From Elmis aenea (lineage: Eukaryota; Arthropoda; Insecta; Coleoptera; Elmidae), in the NCBI GenBank assembly GCA_947652605.1, contig OX393577.1, positions 26,601,466-26,665,465 of the forward strand: 64,000 nt of DNA. Direction: 5' to 3'. The position numbers and the translations under genes were made by a program. The stretch's first letter is position 1; each line of letters opens with the position of its first letter. Positions 12,624 through 24,236 of the stretch are shown here, in pieces. The notes under the pieces were generated by a model that was given only the letters and a program-made list of their open reading frames with translations, was not told where the DNA came from and searched no databases.

Positions 12624-12830
12624 TATCAATAAGCACCTTATAAAATAAGTGCTACATTTTAACATTTTAACTACCTATGTGATATTAGCCATGATGTGTC
12701 AGTGTCATGATATCGAGAGATTTAGTAATACCACAATAAGAAATACATAGGTACAATCTATAACAGTGACAATTCAAAGAAGTGTTCCATAGAAAAAAAA
12801 AATGGACGAATTTAGAATTATATAAATATA

Positions 12831-14210
12831 CAGGGTGTTTCTTAAGTATTGCAAAAAAATTCAGGAGGTGATTCCTTATCGAAAATTAAAGGGAGTCTTT
12901 CATTTAAAAAAAAATCCTTAGACGTCTCCTTTCGAAGTTACTCCCCCCTACAGGGGTGCGGTAAGATTAGGTTTTTATTTTATTTCTCAAATTTGGATAA
13001 ATTTAGGAAACTAATATTTGGTAGATGTCTTATACTTATTAAAAGGTTTCCCTTAGTAATATTTTTCCCACCTCCACAGGGGGCTGAAAAGTGCGACCCC
13101 TGTTGTTTTTTTTATCAGAACTTTTTGGTGGGTTAAAATTTTTTAATTAAAAATATTTTTCTTTAAAGCTTGATTTATTTAGAAATCAAAGCCGGAGTAC
13201 CCCAAGGTAGTGTCCTTGGCCCGATACTGTACCTGCTATTCACTTCTGATATACCACAAACACAACATGTGAAAGTAACCACTTTAGCCGACGATACCGC
13301 AATTCTAGCCATCGGAACAACTATTGAACAATCGACAGATAAACTCCAGAACGCAACAAATCAAATCTACGAATGGACTAAAACATGGCGCATCAAACTA
13401 AATGAAACCAAAACAGTGCAAGTAAATTTCACAAATAAAAGATTAGTAGAACACCTGCCAGTGGTATTAAACAACACAGAATTCCACATTCTAACACAGC
13501 AAAATATTTAGGCATGAACCTGGACATTAAATTAAAGTGGAAAGAACACATTAAAAAAAACGTGAAGAGCTAAGCATCAAATATAAAAAACTATTTTGGC
13601 TAATGAATAGAAAATCTAAACTTTCAATTGAAAATAAACTTCTAATATATAAACAAATACTGAAGCCAGTATGCACCTACGGCATACAGCTTTGGGGGTG
13701 TGCTGGTAAACGAACATTAAAATAATACAGCGATTCCAAAATAAGGTACACCGGGCAATTGTGGATGCCCCGTGGTACGTGAGGAATGTCGAGCTCCACA
13801 GGGACCTGAGGATGCCAACAGTCGACGAAGAAATCCAAAACTTTGCCAACAAACATGAACAAAGGCTGCATGATCACATCAACACCGAAGCCCTGCAGCT
13901 CTTGGACCACCAACATCTAGTGAGTAGGCTTAAACGGACCAAGCCGTTTGAGTTAGCGCGTTAGTGTAAAGCAGAGCACTGTGCGGTTGTTTAAAGTGTC
14001 GTTCTTGAAAAGAAGAATACAGAAGAAAAAAAGAAGACACCAACGGGTGGACTCTTAACTTAAGTAGAACTATCATAAAGACAAATTGCTGGTTGGCTAA
14101 AGTAGCTGGTGCAATAAAAAAATACAGATTAAAAAAAAAATTTAAACCGATTTTCTATTTCTAACGGTTTCCGAGATACCCATGTACTTCATTTTAAACT
14201 GGACACCATG
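12831..14210. mobile_element. TA-flanked foldback split by a Jockey fragment
   Basis: Left end CAGGGTGTTTCTTAAGTATT after TA; right end near 14210 reads ...ACTGGACACCATG followed by TA, the inverted terminus with one change. The left part runs to about 13168 and the right part resumes at about 14142; between them lies a 5'-truncated Jockey fragment. A 95-codon frame in the left part (12849-13136) shows no domain. Confidence 0.7.
13170..14141 (+). pseudogene. 5'-truncated Jockey-type LINE fragment (reverse transcriptase C-terminal part)
   Basis: The plus strand encodes the second half of a reverse transcriptase: IKAGVPQGSVLGP at the start, then ADDTAIL (active-site ADD, here preceded by L instead of F), then WRIKLNETKTVQVNFTNK. 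The first frame ends at 13511 just where the related intact element (53247-56260) has a region reading SAKYLGM, so a frameshift is present. Other frames continue the homology to RLKRTKPFELAR with a stop at 13962-13964. A 3' untranslated tail and an A-rich run follow to about 14141. Its closest relative in the window is clearly the element at 53247-56260. Confidence 0.9.
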
Positions 14211-15204
14211 TATATTTAGAATAAATCTGTATTTTACAGTAATATCTTTTAGGGATAGATACAATGGAAATAAAATAAGATAAACTCTGTGGGAGTTTAC
14301 CGCCAAGGCGCCAAGTTATAATGTTGGAACTGACAGAAAATACTATATTTTGGTCAAAGGCTGTAAGACAGTTTTTTTTTAAATAAAAACGAGAACTTAG
14401 CTAAACGAGATGTTTTAATCTTTTTATACCCGATACCTGATTGCAAGTTACTACTACAGGGTGTAAGAGGCATACAATACTCATCTAAAAAAAAACCTTA
14501 ATGTTCATTGGCAATGAAACCATTCAATTAAGATTGTGGATTAATTCTTTCCCACCGTTTGTAACCTTTCAGTTAGCTTTTCTTTACATGAAATGCATAT
14601 TTGCCGTTTCAGAACTATGAACAATTTTATTAATCGCACAATAAATTAAAGAATTTTATAAGTGATAGCTTAAGTAATTAACGATCATGTGAGAGAGATG
14701 TGGCTGAGCGAGTTAGCTTTTCTATCGAAAAATCGTAAATAAACATGCCTAGAAAGGCAAGAATACTGATAAACTTGAGAAACGACTTTTTATTCAGCTG
14801 GGAAATAAACACAAAGATTATAGCACAACAATCCCATCACTGTTGGATGTAAACAGCAGCGTCTTCTTTACTCTGTGAATATAAATTAACCTATAATTCC
14901 TAAACGAATGGTTTTGGAAGCGATTTTATTATGGTTTTTTGTTTATTTTGATGATTAATACACGCCTTTTAAATTTGGTACCATGTTTTATGAACATGCG
15001 GTATAATTATCCAAAGTATTTAATTTTATATACATATGCACTTCAATTGAAAAACGTAAATAATACAGCGACAATTGTTTGTAATAAGATTATGTATTTT
15101 TTTCCAAATTTGGTATTGTTGTGAAAACCTGGGTTACTTACAATTTAAAGCTTTTTTAATAAAATTGAACGCAGCGAAGACAATAATTTAAATAAAGTCT
15201 AATC
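14211..15204. other. Unassigned AT-rich sequence
   Basis: A lone CAGGGTG motif at about 14457 hints at another foldback end, but no partner was found. Nothing else recognised. Confidence 0.45.
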
Positions 15205-15536
15205 CAGGGGTTCTTAACGAGGGGTCCACGGACCCCTTAGGGGTCCGTAGAAAGATTTCAGGGGGTCCGCGAGCTTTGATGCAAAAACTTAATTAATTAA
15301 CTTAATTTTTATTAACTTCTAACTGAAATCTAGATTTCCCTTTTACTCATGAATGTATGCGTTAAATTACAATAGTATTAGCTGTATCTGTGGTCCTGAA
15401 TAGAAATAATAAATATTTTCATATCGCAATACAGTTGTTAAACATTTTGTAAAAAATCTTCATTCTGAGAAGGAGTCCACGGCTTTCACCTGACCGACAA
15501 AGGGGTCCATGGAACAAAAAAGGTTAAGAATCCCTG
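15205..15536. mobile_element. hAT MITE with CAGGGGTTCTTAAC termini
   Basis: CAGGGGTTCTTAAC at 15205; complement GTTAAGAATCCCTG ends at 15536. The subterminal GGGGTCCACGGACCCC block is echoed near the right end by GGGGTCCATGG. The flanks gtctaatc and gcctaatc look like an 8-bp duplication shifted by one base. Non-coding. Confidence 0.8.
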
Positions 15537-16306
15537 CCTAATCGATTCGTTCCACTGACGGGGAATTTTTCATAATTGTGGTCGATAACTAGCTATTGGC
15601 ATATCTTTGCAGTTACAAAACTGCGTTAAATATGATAATATCGATATGCACAACAAATTCAAATACATAATGCATTATTTTAACGAAAACAGTTTTTATC
15701 TTCTTTTGTTATAAAATATTACATTTGTCGTGGTATAAACAACTAATATTATTGTTAAGTTTGCTCAATAAATGCATAAATTTTGCACAGATTTGATTTA
15801 AATTGGGGTAACTATTAAAGCACAATGAGTTTTTGAATGTGGCGAAGGTGACATTTAACAACTTACTGATAAAACAATCTTGTTAACCCCATTACTTAAA
15901 GAATGATGTTTTGAGGTAGGCTTTGACCTTAGCCAATTACGTGGGAAGTCATTACGTCAAGGAAGAAGTGAAATAACTCATTCTAAAAGAACTATGTTCT
16001 TTATGTCTCATGTAATTAGGCAGTAGACTTATAGGTTCGATTATTTTAAGACCACAAAAAAGTGTGCTACAAGTACGTTTTTTAACATAAGTCTGCGTTC
16101 ACAATGGACGTAGTAGATAACAGATAGCACATAGTGGTTAGTAGCTAAAGTTGAAATGCATATAATCAAATGGAAGCGTTCACAATGGACGTAAGATTTA
16201 CGTAGTAACGATGGAAATCGGATTTATAACAAAAACAAAAACAAAGTGAAGTATCTATGTTTTTAATATTTCGAATTAATTATTTTTTCCGACACTGACA
16301 GTATTA

Positions 16307-16412
16307 AGGTCCACACACACCGTCGCGGTGGCGATCACTGGCGCGTTCACGATAATTGGTAACCATGTTACTTACTTACGTAACCAGGTTACTAATTATC
16401 GTGATCGCGCCA
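16307..16412. mobile_element. GC-rich hairpin MITE, right end lost
   Basis: Begins GGTCCACACACACCG after TTA(A). It forms a hairpin around a loop reading ATGTTACTTACTTACG: GATCACTGGCGCG and CACGATAATTGGT on the left pair with ATTATCGTGATCGCGCC on the right. The loop is nearly identical to that of the element at 35768-35945, so the two are one family. The outer right arm is missing. Confidence 0.7.
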
Positions 16413-16452
16413 ATGTTAAACTATGTTTAATACCACTTATTACCGTTATAAC

Positions 16453-16669
16453 CAGAGGCGTCGAGAGACGTCGCCGGGCCCGGGGGAAAAATTTACATGG
16501 GCCCCAAGTAAATAAATGATTTAAAAATATATTAAAAAAAAAAAAAAAATTGTGAATTGTGATTATTTAATACACCATAATCAAAAAAGTATGTGGACTC
16601 CTGGGCCCTTAAATTACCTCCGGGCCCGGGGCTCAGAGCCCCCCCTGCCCCACCCTCTCATCGGTCCTG
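16453..16669. mobile_element. hAT MITE with perfect 8-bp TSD
   Basis: The octamer gttataac flanks both sides (16445-16452 and 16670-16677). Ends CAGAGGCGTCGAGAG and the complement of CAGGACCGATGAGAG. GGGCCC-rich subterminal blocks sit on both sides, with an A-rich centre. No coding capacity. Confidence 0.9.
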
Positions 16670-16919
16670 GTTATAACCCTCCACAAATCATCATGTAGAA
16701 ATAAATACGTAGAATACACGAAGTGTCAATTTGATAAGCAAATTGAGGTTAGGTTGTGCTACAAACAAGTCTGTTGCTAACCGTATCCAAGTAGACATAT
16801 TTCGTCACGGATTTCTTACGCGTTACGCGCTAACCACTATCTGCTATCTATTATCTACTACGTCCATTGTGAACGCAGACTTATAGGTAAAACAACAAAA
16901 ATTTTAAAATATGTTAATA

Positions 16920-17200
16920 CAGGGTGGTCCACCTTTTTATAGCAGGACTTTAATAGTCGATGCAAAAACTTATTTTAAAGCGAATATTCCATATCAACAT
17001 GGATCCATAAACGCTTCATTTTAAAGATACAGGGTGTTGAAATTTTCTAAAAAATATTGATTATTTTTTACCGTTTCCCAACCAGTAGATATATTTAAAC
17101 CAAATTTGGTATACAGTACCACTTTATAGGTTGCCACATTCGGTGGGAATTTTAAGTCCCACAGAGTTTGCAGTTCCGCCACAGTCTAGGTCTAAATCTA
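16920..17200 (+). repeat. One-armed CAGGGTGGTCCACC repeat
   Basis: CAGGGTGGTCCACC at 16920 and a second CAGGGTGTTGAAA at about 17031 mark two nested foldback starts. No matching right ends were found, so the extent is approximate. Confidence 0.4.
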
Positions 17201-17818
17201 AAAATAAATACAAACCAAACTTAAAAAATAAGAAAATCCTACTAGCGAATGATTATTTTTAAAAATCATTTTTAAGCGACAGTGTTACAAATGATTTTGT
17301 TGAAACCACCTTAAAAAAAATTTAAACTTTTTTAAATTGAAATATTTTTTTGCTCGAGTACAAACATATTTTTAAGTAAAGCATAATTTTTAAATTTAAA
17401 ATACGCAGTACCTAATAAATACAAAATATGATTATAAATATACAAAAAGATTTAAAATAATTATAATAAAAGAAAAATATATTTTTTTAAGGCAAGTATT
17501 AAATTATTTAGCACAAATTTTAAGACATGTACAGAAATTGTATTTCATTTAGAATTGCATAATCAAGATCATATAATTTTTCAGTACTTGACATGTAAAT
17601 TAAACTTTATGAAAGTAATATCATAAATATCAAATTAAAGCGCTAGATTGTAAATAGTAGCTTCAGAATTTTACCGCGGTAGTAGCTGCTGCGCTGTAAA
17701 AAACGGTTTGGGTGAAAAAATTGCCACATAAAAATTAATGACTCAAGTAAAAAGGTATGCAAACACATATGTTTTAATAATGTATTTTTTTAAGGTAAAA
17801 TTTTTTAATATTTCTAAC
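17201..17818. other. Unassigned AT-rich sequence
   Basis: No gene or bounded repeat recognised. Confidence 0.45.
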
Positions 17819-17826
17819 ATTACTAC

Positions 17827-18982
17827 CAGGGACTAAAAACGAAAAAAATTTCATTCGTTTCTGTTCGGAACAAAAACGAAATATATCGTTTTCGTTCTTT
17901 TCGTTCTAACCGAAAAAAATCCTTTTTCGTTTTCGTGAACCGAAATAATAACGGTTAAAACCGGTTTTACAATTTTTTTGTCGTCAAAAAATCGAGTACT
18001 TTAATTTTTTTTTCAAGTCACTACAACCCTCTATAAATACGATAACAATATTTGCGTTTCCACTAAAATATAAACGATGACGATGGGTTTTGATTCTCAC
18101 GGACAGCATATTTTAGACTGGCGAACCGCCGCCATATTAAATTTACCAAATCGTTAAACACATTAACATTTAACCATTTTATTTAGTATAACACCCATAA
18201 GGAGATAAAATACAACTTGATTAGTTTAAATTGTTCACACGATTTTTATTTAAAAATATAAAAATATAGCAGTGCTCTTTTAAGTTTGTTTTAGTACTAA
18301 AAATCTATGAATTTAAATTAAATTAGATCCTGCTGTAATTATTTCAAAAGACAAAAGAATTAATTCAAGTGGATAGTTCACTAAATGTTCCCAGGATTGT
18401 TATAAATAAAAAAAGATATTAGAAGAAAACTTATATTAACTCTAAATGCAAATAAAACATACACATTAACAATATATAAAAAATTAACTTGAAATATACT
18501 TTAACTTAATAGTTTGTACATACTGCACAATATACATTTTCACAATCCATTCAATCTTACTAGCAACACATCAGACAACAAATCTTCTTTTACATTAGGC
18601 CTTTTCGAAGTAAGAGTAAATTTTACTTTTATTAACTCTATAAACCCAAATAAAACATACACATTAATAATATATATCCAATCAAGTGTACATAGTTACA
18701 CGAAACTGCAAGTATAATCAATAAATTGTTAAAACATATCATGTATATGGAAAAAAGTGAAGCTCACTTATTTCAAGCGAGATTTTTTACTGCCTTATAG
18801 AGTCTCCCCAGCATAGAAGGTGAATTCGGGTTTGTGTTTAACAAATAAAATTTAAATAGTGATAAAACTGGTTAAAACCGGTTAAAACCGGTTTTGGAAA
18901 ATATTTATTTCGTTTTCGTTCTTAAAAAATTTTCGGTTAATTTCGTTTAAAGTTTTCGTTTTCGTTCCGTTCTCAGTCCCAG
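17827..18982. mobile_element. hAT element with perfect 8-bp TSD and CGTTTTCGTT-rich ends
   Basis: The octamer attactac precedes the left end (17819-17826) and follows the right end (18983-18990). The ends are CAGGGACTAAAAACG and the complement of CTGGGACTGAGAACG. Subterminal regions on both sides contain inverted TTCGTTTTCGTT units and the palindromic phrase GGTTAAAACCGG. The AT-rich middle codes for nothing I recognise; a 67-codon frame at 18514-18717 has no domain. Non-autonomous. Confidence 0.92.
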
Positions 18983-19126
18983 ATTACTACTAATTTATTT
19001 ATTTTTAAGTTTTCCAATTTTTTACGCAGTATTAGGCTATAAGTAAATATCATTAAGTTTTATGAAGCTAAATACAAAACATTCCTCATTAAAAATTTGA
19101 GAAACATTGAATACCATACCAATAAT

Positions 19127-19335
19127 GGTGCGTGTACACCTGAGAGTAAAGTACTCTCGAGAGTAGCGTCGCCAAGGATACAAGCCCCTGAGAGTAACTC
19201 GCGAAAAGCTGAGAGCTACTCTCCGAGATCAAGTAGCTCTCACGTGTACACGCGCTGTCGACACTCTCCGAGAGTAGCGCGCCGAACACAATCGACTTGA
19301 GAGTTCTGAGAGTCGCTCTCGAGAGTTGTTCATAA
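19127..19335. repeat. Left subterminal GAGAGTA/CTCTC palindromic array of the Harbinger element
   Basis: About 200 bases packed with ACTCTCGAGAGTAG-type palindromes: at least seven GAGAGT/ACTCTC motifs in alternating orientation, plus two GTGTACAC palindromes. A matching array ends the element at 26165-26322. Such clusters could be binding sites for the element's own DNA-binding protein (inference). Confidence 0.8.
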
Positions 19336-19348
19336 ATAGGTATTCAAA

Positions 19349-22200
19349 ATGACGAAAACTTGGTCCGCGGACGAAATTAAAGAGTTAATTCATGTTTACG
19401 AAAGTCACGAAATCTTGTGGGATGTGAATAGCGTAAATTTCCGCAATAGGGTGAAAAAACACCAAGTTTTGCAGGAAATAGGTGTAAAATTTTCGTGTTC
19501 CGGCGAAGAAGTGCGAAGAAAATTGCACAATTTAAGAAATCAGGTAAGAAAATGAAATTAAATTATGTACACCGTGAACTAAATTCGAATATTTTACGGG
19601 ATTACCATAATAATAAGCGAAAATCTGATATCAATCTCTTGAGTTATCTTTTTGAAATAAACACGCCTGTGCTATCAGACTTTTTATATCACTTTTCATT
19701 TTGTCACTAAAGACGAAAAATAGAATTTTTTCATTTTTCAAATTTCGGTATAACTTCTTTATTTACAAAAATAGAAGTAAATGTTATATAGGCGTTTTAT
19801 AAACAGCAGCAGCATCAATGATTTTACCACTTACAATGTAAACTTTCAGCATTAAAATTTAGCCATGTTTACAATATCAGAATTAACTGGTGTGGTCACC
19901 AAATGACCATAACTATATTGTGTATATCACCGTATATGTTTTTGTATTTGTGTGTATAAAAAAATTAAACATTACGTAAATTGCGTCTGTCAAAATGACA
20001 TTTCATGCGCGTGTTTATGACATACGAACAATCACAGCGTTCTTAAAATAATATTATACTTATATTTTTTTATATTCATAACCTTTTTAAGAAAATTAAA
20101 GAGAGTTGAGACAAACGGCATTTTACTAATTGTAAGGAAAATAAATTCTATTACATACATTGCTTTGAAAAATAAATGACCTTTTTCGAATTTGGCCAAC
20201 CCTGTACATTAAACACACATTATATTATTATATGATATAAAATCTTTTCCATGAAAATTAACATCTATGTACAGTAAAAGCCAATTATAACGGGGATTCG
20301 GATATACCATGGGACACGACCCCTAAAAACTTGTTATAACTGACTTTCACTGTACTATGATTATTAGTAATGAGAATAATCAGTACCAAAATAAAATACT
20401 AATAAGATTATCTAATTCATTTAAGGTGTCTCAAGAACTGAAAAAAATTAAAACTAAAAAAAGCGGGAGCGGGACATGTGAAAATTATGAAAGTATTTGG
20501 CCCTATTTCGATGCGTTGAAGTTTGTGGTTCCAGGATTGACTGCCTGTTCAACGCAATCTAATTTGGTAAGACCTGTCGCACGCATAATTTTAATTTTGT
20601 GATGAAACAATTTTCCGAAAAACTTTTTTTGTAATTTTTAACTGTCATTTAGGTGGTTTTAATTAACTTTAAGGTTGCGAAATCGTTTTTTTGTTTGTTT
20701 TTGGGACTAGTGCGGTTATTTAATTGAAGCATTTTCTTACTAATTCAGTAAAACACGTAGTAACTATAATCATTAGAATTTATTTGTAACATTACAAAAA
20801 GAGTTTAATTGTTTATTTTACAAACTTTTGGATATTTTAATTGTTGTAGTTCCTCAAAGTTTTAATTAACTTTTTATTGCCAATGATCGTCATCAGGTAG
20901 CGATTTGTCTGTACTGCCAATTTACTTCACCCTCAGTTGTCATAAAATAATTTTTGAATTCATCTCTCACGTCCTTTTGTGAAGCTGTATAATTATTTAT
21001 ATTGCTGCGTTCCAATGAAAAAAATGAATTCCCTGGGTTACCGTCATCACGCCAAAGCCCAGGTACCATATCTCGGCTTACCGCATCTTCTGAATCAATC
21101 ATCTCATTTCCTAAATAAGCAGACTCATTTTCATTTAATAGAAAATTATGAAGGGCACATATTGACAACACAATGTCTTTAACTCTATCTGGCTTCAAGA
21201 GCATAGGTCTTCTGAGTACTCGAAATTTGTTTGCTAAAATTCCGAAACTGTTTTCGACGATTCTACGAGCTCTTGACAGGCGATAATTGAAAATTCGATT
21301 GGGTGCTGGTTGATCACGAAAGGGATACGGTTTTAAAAGGTATGATTTCATAGCAAATGCATCATCAGCAACAAAACAGTATGGTACAGGCATATTTCTT
21401 CCAGGAAGCGGTCCAGGGCCTGGTATAGGTATAGTTTTTTGTTCTAATTTATTGTACAAACTGCTATTGGAAAATACACCTCCATCAGAAATTCGACCAT
21501 TACAACCCACGTCTATGTAAATAAATTTGTAGTTTGCATCTACAACTCCCAACAATACAATACTGTGCGTCCCTTTGTAGTTGTAAAAAAGGCTTCCACT
21601 ATTATCAGGAGCTTGCATTACTACATGTTTTCCGTCAAGGGCACCAAGACAATGAGGGAAATTCCACCGTCTTTCAAAATCTGCTGCTATCTTAAGCCAT
21701 TCATCTGTATTCTGTGGAAACTAAAAAAATTATGAGAATAATAATCAATTTGTACTATCAACAATTACTATACTTATTTACGATAATTAATAACTGTAAT
21801 TATTGTAGTCTTTATTATATTTTAATTTTGATATAAATTTTAGGCAGAGACATCTTCGAATTTTGAAGAGCCTGCTGAAGATGGCATTGAAACGTCGACG
21901 CCAAATGAAACCGAGGCGATTCAATCTGAGGACATTCATGAAATTTTTGTACCAAATTCTTCGAAGAAACGAAAACGCGAAGACGATGCTGACAAAGCAA
22001 TAAAAGCTGCTCTTCAAGTACTAGCCAAAGTGCCTGACGAGAATGATTTATTCGGAGAGTATGTTGCGTTGGAACTACGTACTCTGCGGTCCGATAATAT
22101 CAGAAGAAAATTAAAAAATGACATTAGAAAGGCCATAGTTCGTGCCGTAGATGAAGAAGAATGCAATTCATCGGTTCCTCCATCAACAGATGCTTGTTAA
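19349..22200 (+). CDS. MADF-BESS DNA-binding protein of the Harbinger element (3 exons)
   Basis: Three plus-strand exons join in frame with GT-AG introns: 19349-19543 (65 codons, then GTAAGA), 20426-20566 (47 codons, after TTTAAG, then GTAAGA) and 21844-22200 (118 codons plus stop, after TTTTAG). Total about 230 residues. Exons 1-2 form a MADF domain: WSADEIKELIHVYESHEILW at the start, VRRKLHNLRNQ, then ELKKIKTKKSGSG and WPYFDALKF. Exon 3 is acidic, holds a basic SSKKRKRED stretch that may be a nuclear signal, and ends with a BESS-like block (DLFGEYVALELRTL). MADF proteins are Myb/SANT-like and bind DNA; in PIF/Harbinger elements such a partner recruits the nuclease to the ends (family knowledge). 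Intron 2 contains the last exon of the opposite-strand nuclease gene. ATG chosen because it opens the domain 14 bases after the end array. No internal stops. Confidence 0.85.
19860..20215 (-). repeat. Copy of the 9867 dispersed repeat inside intron 1
   Basis: Inverted relative to the copy at 9867-11360: the segment with GCGTGTTTATGACAT and AGCGTTCTTAAAA matches the complement of about 10080-10150. The part around 'ctggtgtggtcaccaaatgac' matches the complement of about 11300-11330. It ends near CCCTGTACAT at 20209-20218. Confidence 0.65.
20272..20352. mobile_element. 81-bp Tigger-like mini-MITE
   Basis: CAGTAAAAGCCAATTATAAC and the complement of CAGTGAAAGTCAGTTATAAC are inverted ends with a few mismatches, each flanked by TA. 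It lies in intron 1 of the MADF gene. Confidence 0.75.
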
Positions 22201-23446
22201 TAAAAATTTTTTAAATGGTTTTGCAGAATTGCAGTTGGGTATTCGTTCTACAAGGTTTTCCAAATGTTCTTTTTTTTTCTGCACATTCTGCAGAATGTTT
22301 CTAGTTCTAGTTTCTTACGTCGTAGTTAGGATATGTTACTTTACATTCTAAATATTTGAATTGTTTAACCTGCTTTCAGTATGTTTTCAATGCATATCTT
22401 GAGTCTTACTATCTCTTCGCTATTGAAAGTCATAATTTTAGTTTTTCCTTTGGAAATTTCTCGTTTTTCTATCCTTTGCTGAATTGTAAACACAACGTCC
22501 ACGCAAGAGTGGCCATTTCGAAATCCGTTCTGTTCTTCTTCAATGAGAGTTTCATTGCAAACGTGTTATTATTCGTGTATATAATTTATATTATTCGGAT
22601 AATCAAAAATTCGGATAACCGAGGTGCGGATAATCGAAGTTCTACTGTATGTACAATCTGCTTTCAGCATTGTCATTCTTTTTCAATATTCTTCCGTTAA
22701 GTGTTTGTTGAATACATTGCATTATTCTTGTTTGATATAAATGTTTAATACCACTTTATACTGTTTACCCAAGATCTAAGAATAAATATTTTACTAACTA
22801 ATAAGTTGTGGTTTTTTCCAATATCTGTGCTCCTAAATAATGTTTAAAAATTGTTGATAGCAAACATTTAGTAATGTATTCATTTTTGTTAATTTAAATA
22901 AAAGTTATTGTTTTATATGAAAATTGTTAACTTACTTGTAAATATTTATCTTTAAGGGCGTTGTAAATAGCGGGAGCTACTTCTTTTACTATTTTGCCTA
23001 TCGTACAAACAGGTATGCGAAAAAGATACTGAAGGCTATTATACGAATCACCTGAACAAAAATTGTAAAGCTATAAAAAATTAATTTTTGGAAGTGAAAA
23101 ACAAAGTTACTAGGTACTAAATAAACTTACCTGATGCAAAAAATCTTAAAGTAACCATTAACCGATCATGCACTGATATTGCATTTCGCATGTTTGTATC
23201 TTTTTTGAAAATTATTGGTCCCACAGATTCCAATATGAATTCTACTTGACAGCTCGTTAATCTACAAAAATTCCTGAATTGCTGCCCGTCTTCAATTTGC
23301 AATTCACGTGCTAGTGTCTGACCAGCACCAAAAACATTTCTCTTGTCAAGCCACGGCCTTATCCAGCACTTTCTTTTACTTAACTTTTTTTTTTTATTAA
23401 TAGCTAAAATTAATACCGCTGCAGCGACATTTCTGTTGTGCGACAT
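20893..23446 (-). CDS. HARBI1-like PIF/Harbinger DDE nuclease (3 exons)
   Basis: Minus-strand exons 23446-23131 (phase 1 end, GTAAGT), 23051-22936 (after TTGTTCAG, then GTAAGT) and 21720-20893 (after TTTTTTAG) join in frame to about 419 residues without stops. Exon 1 supplies the helical N-terminal region (RLMVTLRFFASG). Exon 2 (SLQYLFRIPVCTIGKIVKEV) is the usual HARBI1-type segment before the nuclease. Exon 3 carries GALDGKHV (first acidic residue, ~173), FVADDAF (second) and RRIVENSFGIL (third, E). From the second D of ADD to that E there are 35 intervening residues, a DD35E spacing, followed by SICALHNFLL. Family role: cuts and pastes the element, usually with a Myb/MADF partner; that partner is encoded on the other strand here. 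Intron 2 (21721-22935) contains exon 3 of the partner gene. The reading frame is intact, so the enzyme may still be functional (inference). Confidence 0.92.
22568..22648 (-). repeat. Half of a Tigger-like MITE
   Basis: Ends with the complement of CAGTAGAACTTCGATTATCC before TA and repeats TTCGGATAATC. The left terminus is missing. It lies in intron 2 of the nuclease gene. Confidence 0.6.
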
Positions 23447-23536
23447 CTTTACTAGTATTTATATTATTTATCTATGACTACCTACATACATTGTTTTTTT
23501 TTCAACCTTTTTAATGTCACGGCACGCTATGTAGAG

Positions 23537-23797
23537 CAGGGCTGTCAAACTCAATGGCTAACTTGGGCCATACAAACAAGGTTTAACTTTAAATGGGCCG
23601 CAAAAAAAAAATTTTGTTTTGTTTAATAATAGCAAAAAAAAGAGTATAATCAAAAAAACGTTTAGCAAATTCTACCTATCTTATTTTTATTCTGCCTCGG
23701 TTTGTTATTTTATTATATTTTATTGTGTGCCGATATATTGACCGGGCCGCAAAAATGTTCGTTGCGGATCGTATGCGGCCCGCGGCGCGCGAGTTTG
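23537..23797. mobile_element. hAT MITE with perfect 8-bp TSD
   Basis: The octamer atgtagag is found immediately before (23529-23536) and after (23798-23805). Left end CAGGGCTGTCAAACTC; the right end reads as the complement of CAAACTCGCGCGCC, so the two ends share only CAAACTC and the right end appears shortened. GGGCCGCAAA motifs recur near both ends. Located just upstream of the nuclease start codon. Confidence 0.8.
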
Positions 23798-24236
23798 ATG
23801 TAGAGGATGTTTGAAATTCGAGTTTTAACATGGAGATCTCGCGTATTATAATAGCTCGCTAGAGTATTGCTTTACATTTGACAATGTTTTTAGGTCGAAT
23901 CGTTTTTGTTTCATGAAAACTCTTTTTTTTTAAAGCAATGTTTGCTATTTACATAATCAAATAGCATTTATTTTTCTGAATATTGATGTATCACACATGG
24001 TATTTTACTTTTTCTTTCATTGTCAAATTTCAAAAAATACGTTTTAAACAATAACCACTATAAATCAATTAGCCCAATTGTAGTTTATTCTTTTACATGG
24101 CAACCAAACAACAAGCTAAAAGTTTTAAAAGTCTATTACTTGTCACATTAATAAATTCGTAAAAATTAACTTTAATAACTAAGAAAAACGCGATATGCTT
24201 TGAATTTTTTATTCATTGAATAGGAAGTCTATAGAC

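Larger units (their letters stand above)
16091..16880. mobile_element. Foldback MITE with GTCTGCGTTCACAATGGAC termini (TAA/TTA flanks)
   Basis: GTCTGCGTTCACAATGGACG follows TAA at 16088-16090. Its complement ends at 16880, followed by TTA. The arms continue with GTAGTAGATAACAGATAGCA and a TAGTGGTTAG segment. A second internal GCGTTCACAATGGACG occurs at about 16175. The trinucleotide duplication is of PIF/Harbinger type (inference). It holds two further insertions. Confidence 0.78.

Noticed and set aside
22151..22700. Two hydrophobic plus-strand frames after the MADF stop
   Set aside because: They overlap exon 3 out of frame and AT-rich intron sequence; hydrophobicity is due to T-rich codons.
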